A stretch of DNA of 64,000 nucleotides, taken from DATFYM01 sp035315065 (GTDB taxonomy: Bacteria > Acidobacteriota > Terriglobia > UBA7540). The position numbers were made by a program, and so were the translations under genes. Below, in pieces: positions 8,254 to 16,656 of the stretch. The notes under the pieces are model-generated. The model ran no database searches. It was given only the letters and a program-made list of their open reading frames with translations, and was not told the DNA's origin. The stretch spans positions 1 through 64,000 of the forward strand of contig DATFYM010000070.1 in assembly GCA_035315065.1 (NCBI GenBank), read 5' to 3'. Each line of letters begins with the position of its first letter. Within the stretch, counting starts at the first letter, position 1.

Positions 8254-9531
8254 ATGCTTGCGATTGAACCCGCCCCCAACAAGCCGAAGTGGCGGGACTG
8301 GATTTCGAAGGGCCTCATTTTCGTCTTGTCGCTCTCGCTCTTCATGGAGGGCGGGGCGCGAGTGGCTCTCTCGATCCACCCGCTGCGCCGTCGAATTGTC
8401 GGCTATGATAACTCGTCCTACAGATTGCAATGGATAAAGATCCATCAAGAACACGGCCGCGAGTGGAATGGGCCGCACGCTATTTATCATCCGACGCGGG
8501 GTTGGACGTTGAAGCCAGCCATCACCGACATGCGGGTTTTTGATGGGACGATTCTGAATTCGAATTCCAAAGGGGTACGGGGAAAGACGGAATACGAGTA
8601 CCAGCGCACGGCGGGGAAACACCGCATCGTCGTTTTGGGTGACTCCTTTACCTTTGGTGCCGAAGTGCCGGATGAGGAGACCTATTCATACCACCTGGCA
8701 TCAGCCCTCCCCAATACGGAAGTCTTGAATCTGGGCGTCCAAGGGTACGGCCATGATCAGATGTTGCTGTATTTGAAGGAGGAAGGCGTCAAGTACCGCC
8801 CTGACGTGGTCATGCTGGGGTTTACTTATGTCGACGTCTACCGCAACATCTGGAGCTTCTACGCCTATGCGAAGCCCAAGTTCGAATTGACCTCTGGCGG
8901 CCTGCGACTAACGAATGTTCCGGTGCCCACGCCGGACCGCGTTCTTGCCCGGGAGCCCTATCGCTCGAAAGCTCTTGACCTCCTTGTGATTCTGAGGGCA
9001 AAGCTGCGATGGAACCTGGGCGAGAATGAAGCGGAGGCTAGGAACCTGACGAGAGCGCTCCTCGATGAGATCATCGCCACCACACGCAGCATCGGCGCAA
9101 CTCCCGTGTTTGTCTATCTGCCGGTGGGCGAGGAGATCCAGCCTTTTCGGGCGCAATATCTCGCGTACAGCCCGTCAGTGGAGGAGCGCGAACAGTTCCT
9201 TCGTGACTACTGTCAAAACCGGGGTATCCCCTGTGTGTTGCTTGGACCGAGATTTCGCGAGGAGGCCAAAAGGGGAGTCCATTTGCTCCCCCCGCAAGGT
9301 TTGTTTGGTCACTGGACTCCGGAGGCACATAGAATAGCGGCGCAGGAGATTAAGGACTTTCTCGTCAAAGACAACCTGATTCAAATTAGTTCCACTCCGG
9401 ATGCCGGCGTGAGATATCATGTTGGGCGAGCACGACATCAATCGGGCTCCAGATGGACACCCCGACCTCTATCGATGGCAAAGCCCTCACCCGCACGGAG
9501 GGGTGGAGGGGTAGATGATGCGGGTGATTGA
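8254..9531 (+). CDS. SGNH/GDSL-type hydrolase-fold protein (copy 3)
   Basis: The protein has 425 residues from ATG 8254, which has a good ribosome site (aaggag at 8231-8236) and directly follows the GT-C gene. The frame is open upstream but would overlap that gene. A hydrophobic anchor spans about residues 18-31. The nucleophile block GDSFTFG is at 129-135. The expected C-terminal Asp/His block reads GLFGHWTPEAH, where the usual aspartate two or three residues before His is missing. The last 40 residues are low in complexity and rich in Arg/Ser/Pro. It may be an acyl-transfer or binding protein rather than a normal esterase. Confidence 0.83.
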   Translation: MLAIEPAPNKPKWRDWISKGLIFVLSLSLFMEGGARVALSIHPLRRRIVGYDNSSYRLQWIKIHQEHGREWNGPHAIYHPTRGWTLKPAITDMRVFDGTILNSNSKGVRGKTEYEYQRTAGKHRIVVLGDSFTFGAEVPDEETYSYHLASALPNTEVLNLGVQGYGHDQMLLYLKEEGVKYRPDVVMLGFTYVDVYRNIWSFYAYAKPKFELTSGGLRLTNVPVPTPDRVLAREPYRSKALDLLVILRAKLRWNLGENEAEARNLTRALLDEIIATTRSIGATPVFVYLPVGEEIQPFRAQYLAYSPSVEEREQFLRDYCQNRGIPCVLLGPRFREEAKRGVHLLPPQGLFGHWTPEAHRIAAQEIKDFLVKDNLIQISSTPDAGVRYHVGRARHQSGSRWTPRPLSMAKPSPARRGGGVDDAGD

Positions 9532-9584
9532 GCCCATCACCAGGAAGGCGGAGCTGGCTGGCCGGGTTTTAATCCTCCTATTTC

Positions 9585-9613
9585 TCTGGATTCAAATGGC
9601 TTAAGCTTATAAT
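9585..9613 (+). promoter_or_regulatory. Candidate sigma-70 promoter for gene at 9641
   Basis: A perfect TATAAT (9608-9613) lies 28 bases before the ATG at 9641. The matching -35 region 17 bases upstream (tctgga) is weak. Confidence 0.3.
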
Positions 9614-9640
9614 CCCAAGGGCAGGTGGGCGAAGACTTCC

Positions 9641-11146
9641 ATGAGCACACAGGCGGGTAATGAGAACTCGGTGCCTGCTCCGCTGGGATACGTAAGGCCG
9701 GGACTTCAGGCTTTCTTGGTGGTAGCGGTGGCGCTGATCATCCTGATTGCCGCGCTGCGGGTGCGGACATGCTGGAACAACGACAGGTACGTGGAACATA
9801 CCGCTGGCGAATGGATCGCTTTGGCGTCGGATTTGAAGGACGGCGCATTCTACCGTCCCTTATTCGGCCCCAGCGGGTATGGCGGTACGCGTTATTTCCC
9901 ATTGTACTTTGTCCTGGAGGCCGGGCTGCTGGAGCTCGGTGTTCCAGTGCGGCTCAGCGGCTATCTGCTTTCCGCCGCAGCCACCGTCTTGCTCGTCGCG
10001 GGAGCTTTCTCCTTGATGAGGAGACTGGGCGTGGAGCGTTGGTTGGCGGCTTGCTCGGCGGGAGCCGCCTTGGCTGCGGCCGCGGTACAATGGTCGTTGT
10101 TGAGCCCGCATGCGGACGGGCTGGCGTGTGCCCTTAATGTCTGGGGCTTGACGGTGATCGCCCGGCCGAGACCCAACCACAGGAACGTCCTGTTGGCCTC
10201 GATCCTCTTCAGCCTGGCTTGGTCGGCCAAGCTCACCACCGTCTTCGGAGCGGGCGCCGCATTCCTCTGGTTGGTATTAGCCGGTTTCTCTGGCATGGCT
10301 TGGGTACTTGCTGTCGAGACGGCTTGCGGGTGGTTGGCCGTGCTGGGCACCATGGCCATTGCCAGTCACGGTCGCATCCTGGGGATACTCAAAGCGTGCA
10401 GCTCGGGGGGCACCAGTCTGGCGCTGATCTTGTCTGGCCCCTGGCATCTGCTGACCTTGACGGTCCAAGAAGATCCGGGCCTGCTTCTTTTCCTTTTCCT
10501 GGCGCTCCTGGCCCTGTTCTTCCTCAAGTCCTGGCGAAGTTTGCCGGTTTTGTTCTTCGTCGCCACCCTCGCTGCGACGGCAGTGATTCTAGGCTCACCC
10601 GGGACCACTTCTAACCACCTGCTAGACGTGCAGGTGGCGGCGGTGATTCTCTTCACGGTTTGGGTTGCCGAAGAACCCGCGCCGCTGCCGAAGGAGCTGG
10701 GAGTGTGTGCCCTCGCGCTCGCTACTCTGCTTGCCGCAGTGCCACTGCGGTTCAGGCTCAAGGTTGACGATCGGATGCTTCCCGCGCATCGGTTCGAAAG
10801 AGTCATCGCCCTCATCGGCGACACCCATAAACCCATCCTGGCGGAGAACCCGGCCCTCCCCGTGCTCGCCGGGCAGCGTCCCTACGTGATTGATCCTTGG
10901 ATGCTGCGCCTGCTCCAGACGCGGCAGCCCAGTTTTGGCGAGCCGCTTCTGGAAGGTTTGCATAGCCAGGCCTTCAGCGCGGTGGTGCTCTTCATGAAAG
11001 ATCCCCGATCGGAGGAAGGCCGGGTATGGTATGAGCGGGCCCACTTCGGGCCGGGGTTCCTACAGGCCCTCAACCAGAGCTATCGGCTGGAGTCCGTTGT
11101 TGACGGGCAGTTTGTTTATTTGCCGGGAACTGCCCCGCCCCAGTGA
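9641..11146 (+). CDS. Polytopic membrane protein, probable GT-C-like glycosyltransferase
   Basis: This 501-residue protein has a signal-anchor-like first segment (about residues 25-43) and ten or so hydrophobic segments. The first outer loop contains acidic residues (GEWIALASDLKDGAFYRPL) and is followed by GGTRYFPLYF, in the style of GT87/GT39-like transferases. A clear DE motif is absent, so the family is not certain. It sits between two SGNH genes on the same strand. A membrane sugar transferase is a reasonable but unproven reading. Confidence 0.7.
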   Translation: MSTQAGNENSVPAPLGYVRPGLQAFLVVAVALIILIAALRVRTCWNNDRYVEHTAGEWIALASDLKDGAFYRPLFGPSGYGGTRYFPLYFVLEAGLLELGVPVRLSGYLLSAAATVLLVAGAFSLMRRLGVERWLAACSAGAALAAAAVQWSLLSPHADGLACALNVWGLTVIARPRPNHRNVLLASILFSLAWSAKLTTVFGAGAAFLWLVLAGFSGMAWVLAVETACGWLAVLGTMAIASHGRILGILKACSSGGTSLALILSGPWHLLTLTVQEDPGLLLFLFLALLALFFLKSWRSLPVLFFVATLAATAVILGSPGTTSNHLLDVQVAAVILFTVWVAEEPAPLPKELGVCALALATLLAAVPLRFRLKVDDRMLPAHRFERVIALIGDTHKPILAENPALPVLAGQRPYVIDPWMLRLLQTRQPSFGEPLLEGLHSQAFSAVVLFMKDPRSEEGRVWYERAHFGPGFLQALNQSYRLESVVDGQFVYLPGTAPPQ

Positions 11147-11204
11147 AGAAGTGGCCAGTGGTTAAGTGCTATTGGCAGTATCAACGAAGGGAGTCCTCTG
11201 ACAA

Positions 11205-12386
11205 ATGTCACCCGGAGCCGAACGCAAGCTATTGCCGAGTATCCTGCTGGCCAGCTCATCTGCCCTCGTAAGTCTGGTTGTAGTCTTTCTCGCCGCAGAA
11301 ATCGCGACGAGGATTGTTCGACCCGCACCGCCCACACCGCAAGATTATCCCTGGATCATAGACCCATCCATCGGGTACGAATTCAAACCTCACGCTGTCT
11401 GGCGCGTCCATTGGCCAGACATCTCGGACCCACCCGAGCCGCTCAACAGCGAAGGGTTCCGCAGCGAAGATCTTCCTCTCACGAAGAGCCCGGACGAGTT
11501 CCGCATCCTTGCTCTGGGCGACAGCACTTGCTTTTCTATGCTAGTCCCACGGGAGGATTCCTGGGCGTACCTTCTGGAACAGATGCTGAACAAGCCGCCG
11601 CGCACCAAGAGGGCGGAAGTAATCAATGCCGGGGTACCCGGCTACGTCTCCTACCAGGCGCTCGAGAGGCTGAAAAGAAGAGGGGTCAAGTACAACCCCG
11701 ACCTCGTCGTGGTCATGGTCGGCTGGAACGATTTGGAGCTGGCCTCGTATCACGAATGGAAGCCCCGCATCGACTTTGCGAAGCTAGGTCTCGGCGCCCT
11801 GGAGCTTGGAAAGGATACCATCGCCCACAGTAGGCTGCTGGCGCTGCTTGACACAAGGCTACGGAAGCTGCGCTATTACAGTTTCGGGCTTCCCACGACG
11901 CGGAAGGACAGCGGCGAGCCGTTTAATCAGCAAGCCCTCGACCTTTTTGTAGGCAATCTGGAGGGGTTCCGGAAGATCTGTGCTTCTCACGGCGACATCC
12001 TCGCCGTGGCGGTACAGCCGACGCTATTCGAGGTGACACCTGCCCCCGATGATCTCAACCGGAAACTCAGGGGACTCGTTCCTTACTTTCCTCTTTCCGT
12101 GCGGGAATGGCGAGAATGGAATGGTCGTTACGCCGAAGCCATACGACAGTTCGCCAAGGCCTACCCCGAAACGGTGCTGATCGACCCCACGGAGGCCTTC
12201 AAAGCCTCAGGTAGCCTGTTCTTGGACAACGTACACCTCGCACCCGACGGTAACAAGCTTTTGGCAACCGAAATCGCGCGGATTCTGAGCGAGCGCGGCG
12301 TGCTACCCGCCGAGCATATTTCATCCCACGGGCAGCCCCTTCCCGACGCGGTTCAGGCGCCACGCGCTAGAACAGGGCGTAAATGA
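11205..12386 (+). CDS. SGNH/GDSL hydrolase-fold protein (copy 4)
   Basis: This 393-residue protein has an N-terminal anchor at about residues 11-33 and the most complete set of SGNH blocks in the window: GDSTCF at 105-110, the glycine block GVPGYVSYQAL, the block-III motif GWNDLE, and the catalytic DNVHLAPDG near the end. It is therefore the best candidate for a true esterase or acyl hydrolase here. A Shine-Dalgarno (gaaggga) precedes the ATG. Its 3' end overlaps the end of the converging DUF5989 gene by 20 bases. Confidence 0.87.
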   Translation: MSPGAERKLLPSILLASSSALVSLVVVFLAAEIATRIVRPAPPTPQDYPWIIDPSIGYEFKPHAVWRVHWPDISDPPEPLNSEGFRSEDLPLTKSPDEFRILALGDSTCFSMLVPREDSWAYLLEQMLNKPPRTKRAEVINAGVPGYVSYQALERLKRRGVKYNPDLVVVMVGWNDLELASYHEWKPRIDFAKLGLGALELGKDTIAHSRLLALLDTRLRKLRYYSFGLPTTRKDSGEPFNQQALDLFVGNLEGFRKICASHGDILAVAVQPTLFEVTPAPDDLNRKLRGLVPYFPLSVREWREWNGRYAEAIRQFAKAYPETVLIDPTEAFKASGSLFLDNVHLAPDGNKLLATEIARILSERGVLPAEHISSHGQPLPDAVQAPRARTGRK

Positions 12387-12597
12387 ACGGAGCAACGGCT
12401 GAGGCCTCGGCTAAGACGATAAACAACACGCCGAACACCAGCAGCACCGCAATCATCGGCACCAGCCACAAGCGCTTCCTTTTCCGAAAGAGCTGCAGTA
12501 GCTCACCGGAGGTGCTGGCCTTTGTTTTCATCTCATCGAGAACAGGCATGACCTCTCCTTTCCAATCGAGTATCGCACGACGCAGTAACTTTGGCAA
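12367..12597 (-). CDS. DUF5989 (SxtK-like) small membrane protein, copy 1
   Basis: This is a 76-residue protein from the first ATG, or about 60 residues from the second Met at about 12549. The shorter form matches its two paralogues (15980 and 48946) better in length. It shows the family pattern: a basic stretch RKRKRLWL, one membrane segment (LVPMIAVLLVFGVLFIVL) and the ending SAVAPFIYALF. Proteins of this type accompany carbamoyltransferases of the SxtI/NodU kind; their role is unknown. Here it is the last gene of the minus-strand operon SxtJ-like, carbamoyltransferase, methyltransferase, DUF5989. Confidence 0.8.
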   Translation of the reverse strand: MPKLLRRAILDWKGEVMPVLDEMKTKASTSGELLQLFRKRKRLWLVPMIAVLLVFGVLFIVLAEASAVAPFIYALF

Positions 12598-12644
12598 GTT
12601 ACCAACGTGCTCGGTAGTGTCTCAGTTTACACACTACCACGTGC

Positions 12645-13517
12645 TCAGAATTCCGAGCGTGGCCGTGGCTTTCTTCCGACCAGGATAAAAAAGCCGCCCT
12701 CCCGCTCTTCCGTGAAAATCCATTTGAGCTGGCAAAGCAAATGCTCAAAACGGCTTCCCACCGGCTGCGGTTCGAAAAGGGGATCCGATGACGTAAACCG
12801 CTGCCCTAGCCGGATCTTGGGAACTGCATTGACATATTCGATGCCGTTCTTGCCAAACCATTCGAGAACATCGGCTACCGAGAACTTATCTTCGTGGGGA
12901 TTCTTGTACTGGTCCAGATACCAGATCCGCTTCTTTTCGTCGCCCATGGACCTTCCGCGCATGAAGTAGTCGAGCCATCGCAAACGATCTCCTGTCAGGC
13001 GAAAGATCCACCGGCGCGCGTCCAGGAGAAGCCGCCCGTAGGTGTTATACAGTCCGATCGTGATGTAGCCGCCGGGCTTGACCAGCCCGCACAGATTCTG
13101 GAACGCACCATAAGCGTCGGCCGTGTGGTGAAGCACGCCATTGGAAAAGACGTAGTCGAAGCTCTGGCCCGCTAGCGCCGGGTGAAACAGGTCCATGCGC
13201 ACAAATGAGACATGCTTGAGATCGAACCGGCGCCTGAAGTAATTGGCCTTGGCGAGCGACGCCTCCGAGAAATCCGCCCCTACCACCTTGCGATGCAAGA
13301 TGGAAAGGAAAATCGACAGTTGCCCCGTGCCGCAGCCGGCGTCCAGGATGCGGACGCCCAGCGGCAACTCCTCGTCCAGGACCCGCGCATACAAGCCGCG
13401 CTTGGCCTTCTCCACCAGGTCCAACGGTGTGTCAAAGTCTTCGTATCCGGGGAACGAGTAGTCCTCGTAGAAGGCTCGGACTTTCTTGCCAACGTCGTCC
13501 CGCAAACTCGGCCGCAT
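12645..13517 (-). CDS. Class I SAM-dependent methyltransferase
   Basis: This 290-residue protein carries the SAM-binding motif I VRILDAGCGTGQLS, the acidic residue of motif II (VGADFSEASLAKA), and a motif IV/V region FDYVFSNGVLHHTADAYGAF typical of Methyltransf_11/25 enzymes. The C-terminal half (about residues 170-290) has no clear family. It lies 50 bases downstream of the carbamoyltransferase gene on the same strand, so it probably methylates the same molecule or an intermediate of it. No substrate can be named. Confidence 0.85.
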   Translation of the reverse strand: MRPSLRDDVGKKVRAFYEDYSFPGYEDFDTPLDLVEKAKRGLYARVLDEELPLGVRILDAGCGTGQLSIFLSILHRKVVGADFSEASLAKANYFRRRFDLKHVSFVRMDLFHPALAGQSFDYVFSNGVLHHTADAYGAFQNLCGLVKPGGYITIGLYNTYGRLLLDARRWIFRLTGDRLRWLDYFMRGRSMGDEKKRIWYLDQYKNPHEDKFSVADVLEWFGKNGIEYVNAVPKIRLGQRFTSSDPLFEPQPVGSRFEHLLCQLKWIFTEEREGGFFILVGRKPRPRSEF

Positions 13518-13566
13518 CGTCCACCGTTTCTCCCCCGCCTGTGCAGACCGCTCGTCGGACCGCGCA

Positions 13567-15345
13567 TCAAGATTTCTGTACCAGACAATTCCCCAGCACT
13601 AGCACTTCCATGTCGCTCACGCTGTACGTCCGGAACGCCTCGCGTGGCGTGTTGACGATGGGCTCGCCTTTCAGGTTAAACGAGGTGTTCAGCAGCACGG
13701 GCACGCCCGTCGCCTCGCCGAAGCGCTCGATGAGCCGGTAATACCGGGGCGACAGATCGCGATGCACCGTCTGCAGCCGGCCCGTACCGTCAACGTGGGT
13801 GATGGCGGGAACAAGGTGCTGTTTGTCCTGCTTGACATCCACCACGTAGAGCATGAAGCGCGCCGGATACTGCCGGGCCGGTTCATTTAGCGCGAAGAAC
13901 TCGCTGGCACGGTCCACCAGCACCGAGGGCGCGAATGGTCGATACGGCTCTCGAAACTTGATCTTGGCGTTGACGATATCCTTCATTTCCGGGCGCCGCG
14001 GATCGGCCAGAATCGAGCGATTGCCGAGCGCGCGGGGGCCCAGTTCGAATCGCCCTTGCGTCCAGCCGACCACTTTGCCGTTCTGGAGCGCGTCCACAAC
14101 TCGCTCGATCAGCTTCTCCTCGTCGTCGAAACGTTCGTAAGGAATATTGCTCTCGCGCAGAAATGCCTCTACCTGGGGTGCGCAGTGTTCTTCGCCCCAG
14201 TATGCGTGCTCCATCACCAACCGCCGTGGTTGGCCGAGCACCGCGTGGTATCCGTAAAGCGCGGCGCCGAGAGCGCCTCCGCCGTCGCCGGCGGCCGGCT
14301 GAATGTAAATCTGCTGGAACGACGTCTGCCGTTGAATCTTGCCGTTGCCGACGCTGTTCAGCGCCACGCCCCCTGCCATGCACAGGTTCTTGAGGCCGGT
14401 CTGGCGGTACGCCTCGTGCGCCATCCTGACCATGACGTCCTCGGTCACGGCCTGGATGCTGGCGGCCAGGTCCGCGTAATGCTGATTGAGCCGGCCGAGT
14501 TCGTCGTAGTTTCCTGGCTTCGACCCGAAGTATGACGGGTAGCCGGTAGAGGGCGTAAAAAAGTGCATCTTCGGATCGCGGGGCGTGCCGAACAACTCAA
14601 CGAACTTGCTGTTGTATGTTTTGTCAGTCGAATAGTGAAACGAGAAATAGTCCATGTCGAGCTCGAAGCCGCCGTCATTCTCCAGGCGGATGAGCTTCAT
14701 GACCTTGTCCACGTAGCGCGGCGTCCCAAAGGGCGCCATGCCCATCACTTTGTATTCGCCTTCATTGACTTCGAAGCCGAGGAAGGCGGTAAAGGCACTG
14801 TACAGCAAGCCGAGGGAGTGAGGGAAACGGATCTCCTTGAGCAGCCGGATTTCGGTGCCGCGCCCCACGCCAATCGCCGCCGTCGTCCACTCCCCCACGC
14901 CGTCGATAGTGAGGATTGCCGACTCGTCGAACGGCGAGCAGAAGAAGGCGCTCGCCGCATGTGACAGGTGATGCTCGCTGAACAAAATGCGCGTGGAAGG
15001 AACCTTGAGCCGTTTCTGGATGAGGTTCTTGATCCACAGCTTGTCCCCCATCCAGGTGATCATCGCCTCCCGGAACACCTTGTGGGAGCGCGGGAACACT
15101 TGCATGCTGGTCATCAGCAGGCGCTCGAACTTGAGGAGAGGCTTTTCGAAGAAGACTACGGCGTCCAGGTCAGGGCCCTCCACACCCGCCGCCTTGAGGC
15201 AGAAGTCGATGGCGTGTTGAGGGAAATCAAAGTCATGCTTCTTCCGCGTGAAGCGCTCCTCTTCGGCCGCCGCTACCAGCAGCCCGTCCGACAAAAGCGC
15301 CGCTGCCGCATCGTGAAAGTAACAGGATATTCCCAGAACGTGCAT
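13567..15345 (-). CDS. O-carbamoyltransferase, NodU/CmcH/SxtI family (copy 1)
   Basis: This 592-residue enzyme uses carbamoyl phosphate and ATP to put a carbamoyl group on a hydroxyl. The N-terminal Kae1-like domain starts MHVLGISCYFHDAAAALL and contains the metal-binding HHLSHAASAF, then DGVGEW, GGVALNS and QPAAGDGGGALGAAL. The C-terminal domain has GRFELGPRALGNRSIL. The start codon overlaps the stop of the SxtJ-like gene (TGATG). Length and motifs are normal for the family. A paralogue lies at 49385. The likely target is a sugar of the glycan made by the surrounding genes. Confidence 0.93.
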   Translation of the reverse strand: MHVLGISCYFHDAAAALLSDGLLVAAAEEERFTRKKHDFDFPQHAIDFCLKAAGVEGPDLDAVVFFEKPLLKFERLLMTSMQVFPRSHKVFREAMITWMGDKLWIKNLIQKRLKVPSTRILFSEHHLSHAASAFFCSPFDESAILTIDGVGEWTTAAIGVGRGTEIRLLKEIRFPHSLGLLYSAFTAFLGFEVNEGEYKVMGMAPFGTPRYVDKVMKLIRLENDGGFELDMDYFSFHYSTDKTYNSKFVELFGTPRDPKMHFFTPSTGYPSYFGSKPGNYDELGRLNQHYADLAASIQAVTEDVMVRMAHEAYRQTGLKNLCMAGGVALNSVGNGKIQRQTSFQQIYIQPAAGDGGGALGAALYGYHAVLGQPRRLVMEHAYWGEEHCAPQVEAFLRESNIPYERFDDEEKLIERVVDALQNGKVVGWTQGRFELGPRALGNRSILADPRRPEMKDIVNAKIKFREPYRPFAPSVLVDRASEFFALNEPARQYPARFMLYVVDVKQDKQHLVPAITHVDGTGRLQTVHRDLSPRYYRLIERFGEATGVPVLLNTSFNLKGEPIVNTPREAFRTYSVSDMEVLVLGNCLVQKS

Positions 15346-15608
15346 CAGAACTGTTTCCTTGCTCGATCCAGAGGTGAACTATCGGGCGGATTGAGCGGTT
15401 GCCACCCGCGGGGCGCGTTGGCTTTGATCGCCAGGGGGTCACTGCTCCAGCGAACCGCCAGAGCAAACGGGCAAAACAAAGTGAAGTAGAAAATCGCCAG
15501 CAGAACACGGGCTTGGAAGTTGCCGATCGTCTTGGCAACCCGCTTCCACCCTTCCCAAAGGCCCCGCCAAAAACCGGCCTTCGCAATCGCTCGGGGTTCG
15601 GCCTTCAT
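15345..15608 (-). CDS. SxtJ-like small membrane protein
   Basis: The 87-residue protein is related to the one at 49140; both share the stretch KTIGNFQARVLLAIFY / RKIGNFQARVLLTIIY. One hydrophobic segment (about residues 30-48) follows an amphipathic, tryptophan-rich start. Genes of this type sit directly next to carbamoyltransferases in many bacteria, as SxtJ does in saxitoxin clusters, but their function is unknown. The one-base overlap with the carbamoyltransferase start indicates coupled translation. Confidence 0.8.
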   Translation of the reverse strand: MKAEPRAIAKAGFWRGLWEGWKRVAKTIGNFQARVLLAIFYFTLFCPFALAVRWSSDPLAIKANAPRGWQPLNPPDSSPLDRARKQF

Positions 15609-15979
15609 CGCTGTCCTCCCGCAGAATAAGGTCCTTGGCGAAACTCGCCACGGCTCTTCTCAACTGCCGGGATAAGTGTTACGAGGTTCCGGTCCGAACC
15701 TCAGGGCACTTGAGAATATATGACCCACAGCGTACTCTTGCAAGCCAGCGAGTCTTATAGTCTGATGTCATATTATATCATATCATTCTCCGGTTGCGGC
15801 AAAGGGCCGGGCTGTGCTAGTCTGACGGTTGTATCGGCGGTCGCCGAGAAGTTGGATGATTCGTCTAGGAAACCAAATCACCGAGCGGGAGCGAAACCCG
15901 TGGCCTCTCCGCTCGGCCCCGGAACATTCGCAGTAAACCTCGAGCGTTCTTTCAGGCTTGTCGAAAGTGAGGAGGAAGT

Positions 15980-16159
15980 ATGGGCTTTGTGGCTGTCGCC
16001 CGGCGCCGTTTCGGAATTGCCGGCGAACTGATCGCATTCTTGGCGCAAAACAAGCGCTGGTGGCTGCTGCCGATCGTGATCATGCTGCTGCTGATGGCGG
16101 TGCTGATCATCGTGGGGCAGAGTTCCGCCATCGCGCCGTTCATCTACACTTTGTTCTAG
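15980..16159 (+). CDS. DUF5989 (SxtK-like) small membrane protein, orphan copy 2
   Basis: The gene is ATG at 15980 to TAG at 16157-16159, 59 residues, with a strong Shine-Dalgarno (gaggaggaag) just upstream. The protein has a basic start (ARRRFGIAGEL), KRWWLLP at the membrane border, one membrane segment and the family ending IAPFIYTLF. It is closer to the copy at 48946 than to the one at 12367. It runs divergently from the carbamoyltransferase operon and has no SxtJ or transferase gene after it, so it may be a leftover of a lost second operon. The 370-base divergent gap upstream holds AT-rich sequence (15760-15790) and a GC-rich imperfect hairpin (about 15882-15923). Confidence 0.85.
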   Translation: MGFVAVARRRFGIAGELIAFLAQNKRWWLLPIVIMLLLMAVLIIVGQSSAIAPFIYTLF

Positions 16160-16291
16160 GGTTGTTTGACCCCTGACTATTGGCCATGGCTGGCGGCTGC
16201 GTCGTATTACCGTCAAGAACCTCTGGGTTACACCAACTGGCCCGGATTTCTCGCACGAAAAGGGAAAGGAGGGGTTTTACCCGGTTGTCCT

Positions 16292-16435
16292 CAGTCAGCG
16301 GATTCGCTTCCTGTGAGCTTGCGCACCCAGCAGGGCTTCCTTCTCGTAAGGAATTACCAGCCGTCGTTGGCATCGATGGGTCTGTGATGCAGCTCTGTTG
16401 CCCGGCGACGCGTTGTCGCCGGTGAGACAGTCGAT
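16292..16435 (-). pseudogene. 3'-end remnant of the SGNH/TPR gene at 24153
   Basis: The plus-strand sequence aligns with 24151-24322, for example gggcttcctt, gtaagga, catcgatggg, gttgcccggc and gtcgccggtgaga. It corresponds to the last residues of the protein (around RATELHRRPIDVNDRW). It carries small deletions and frame changes and has no upstream part of the gene. Confidence 0.75.
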
Positions 16436-16562
16436 TCGAATCCGGATCGAACTCCCGCTATCTGATCGCCGAATTTCGCGATAGAATCGTTCATAGCAAT
16501 TGCCTCCATATGACCGTAATTTCTGAACAAACACATGATACACAGAACGGTCGCACGCCCGA

Positions 16563-16630
16563 TGGACCTTGCATTCCGGAGGCGGTCGCGTGTATTGTCA
16601 CCGGCTGCCCGGAAAAAGAAAACGAGAATT
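16563..16630 (+). repeat. Leader repeat B, copy 1
   Basis: About 68 bases beginning tggaccttgcattc and ending ccggaaaaagaaaacg recur at 33785-33849. Here the repeat lies just before the membrane spermidine-synthase-like gene; there it lies before an SGNH gene. It could be a shared leader or a recombination border. Confidence 0.75.
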
Positions 16631-16656
16631 TAGGGTAGAGGAAAGGAAAGACGGAT

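Noticed and set aside
14163..15489. Plus-strand open frames opposite the carbamoyltransferase
   Set aside because: They are antisense shadows of a strongly conserved gene in GC-rich DNA. The same holds for the long plus-strand frames opposite 51296-61101.
15760..15979. Riboswitch upstream of the orphan DUF5989 gene
   Set aside because: The leader is long and has a GC-rich hairpin, but it does not match the cores of the c-di-GMP or cobalamin classes I compared it with.
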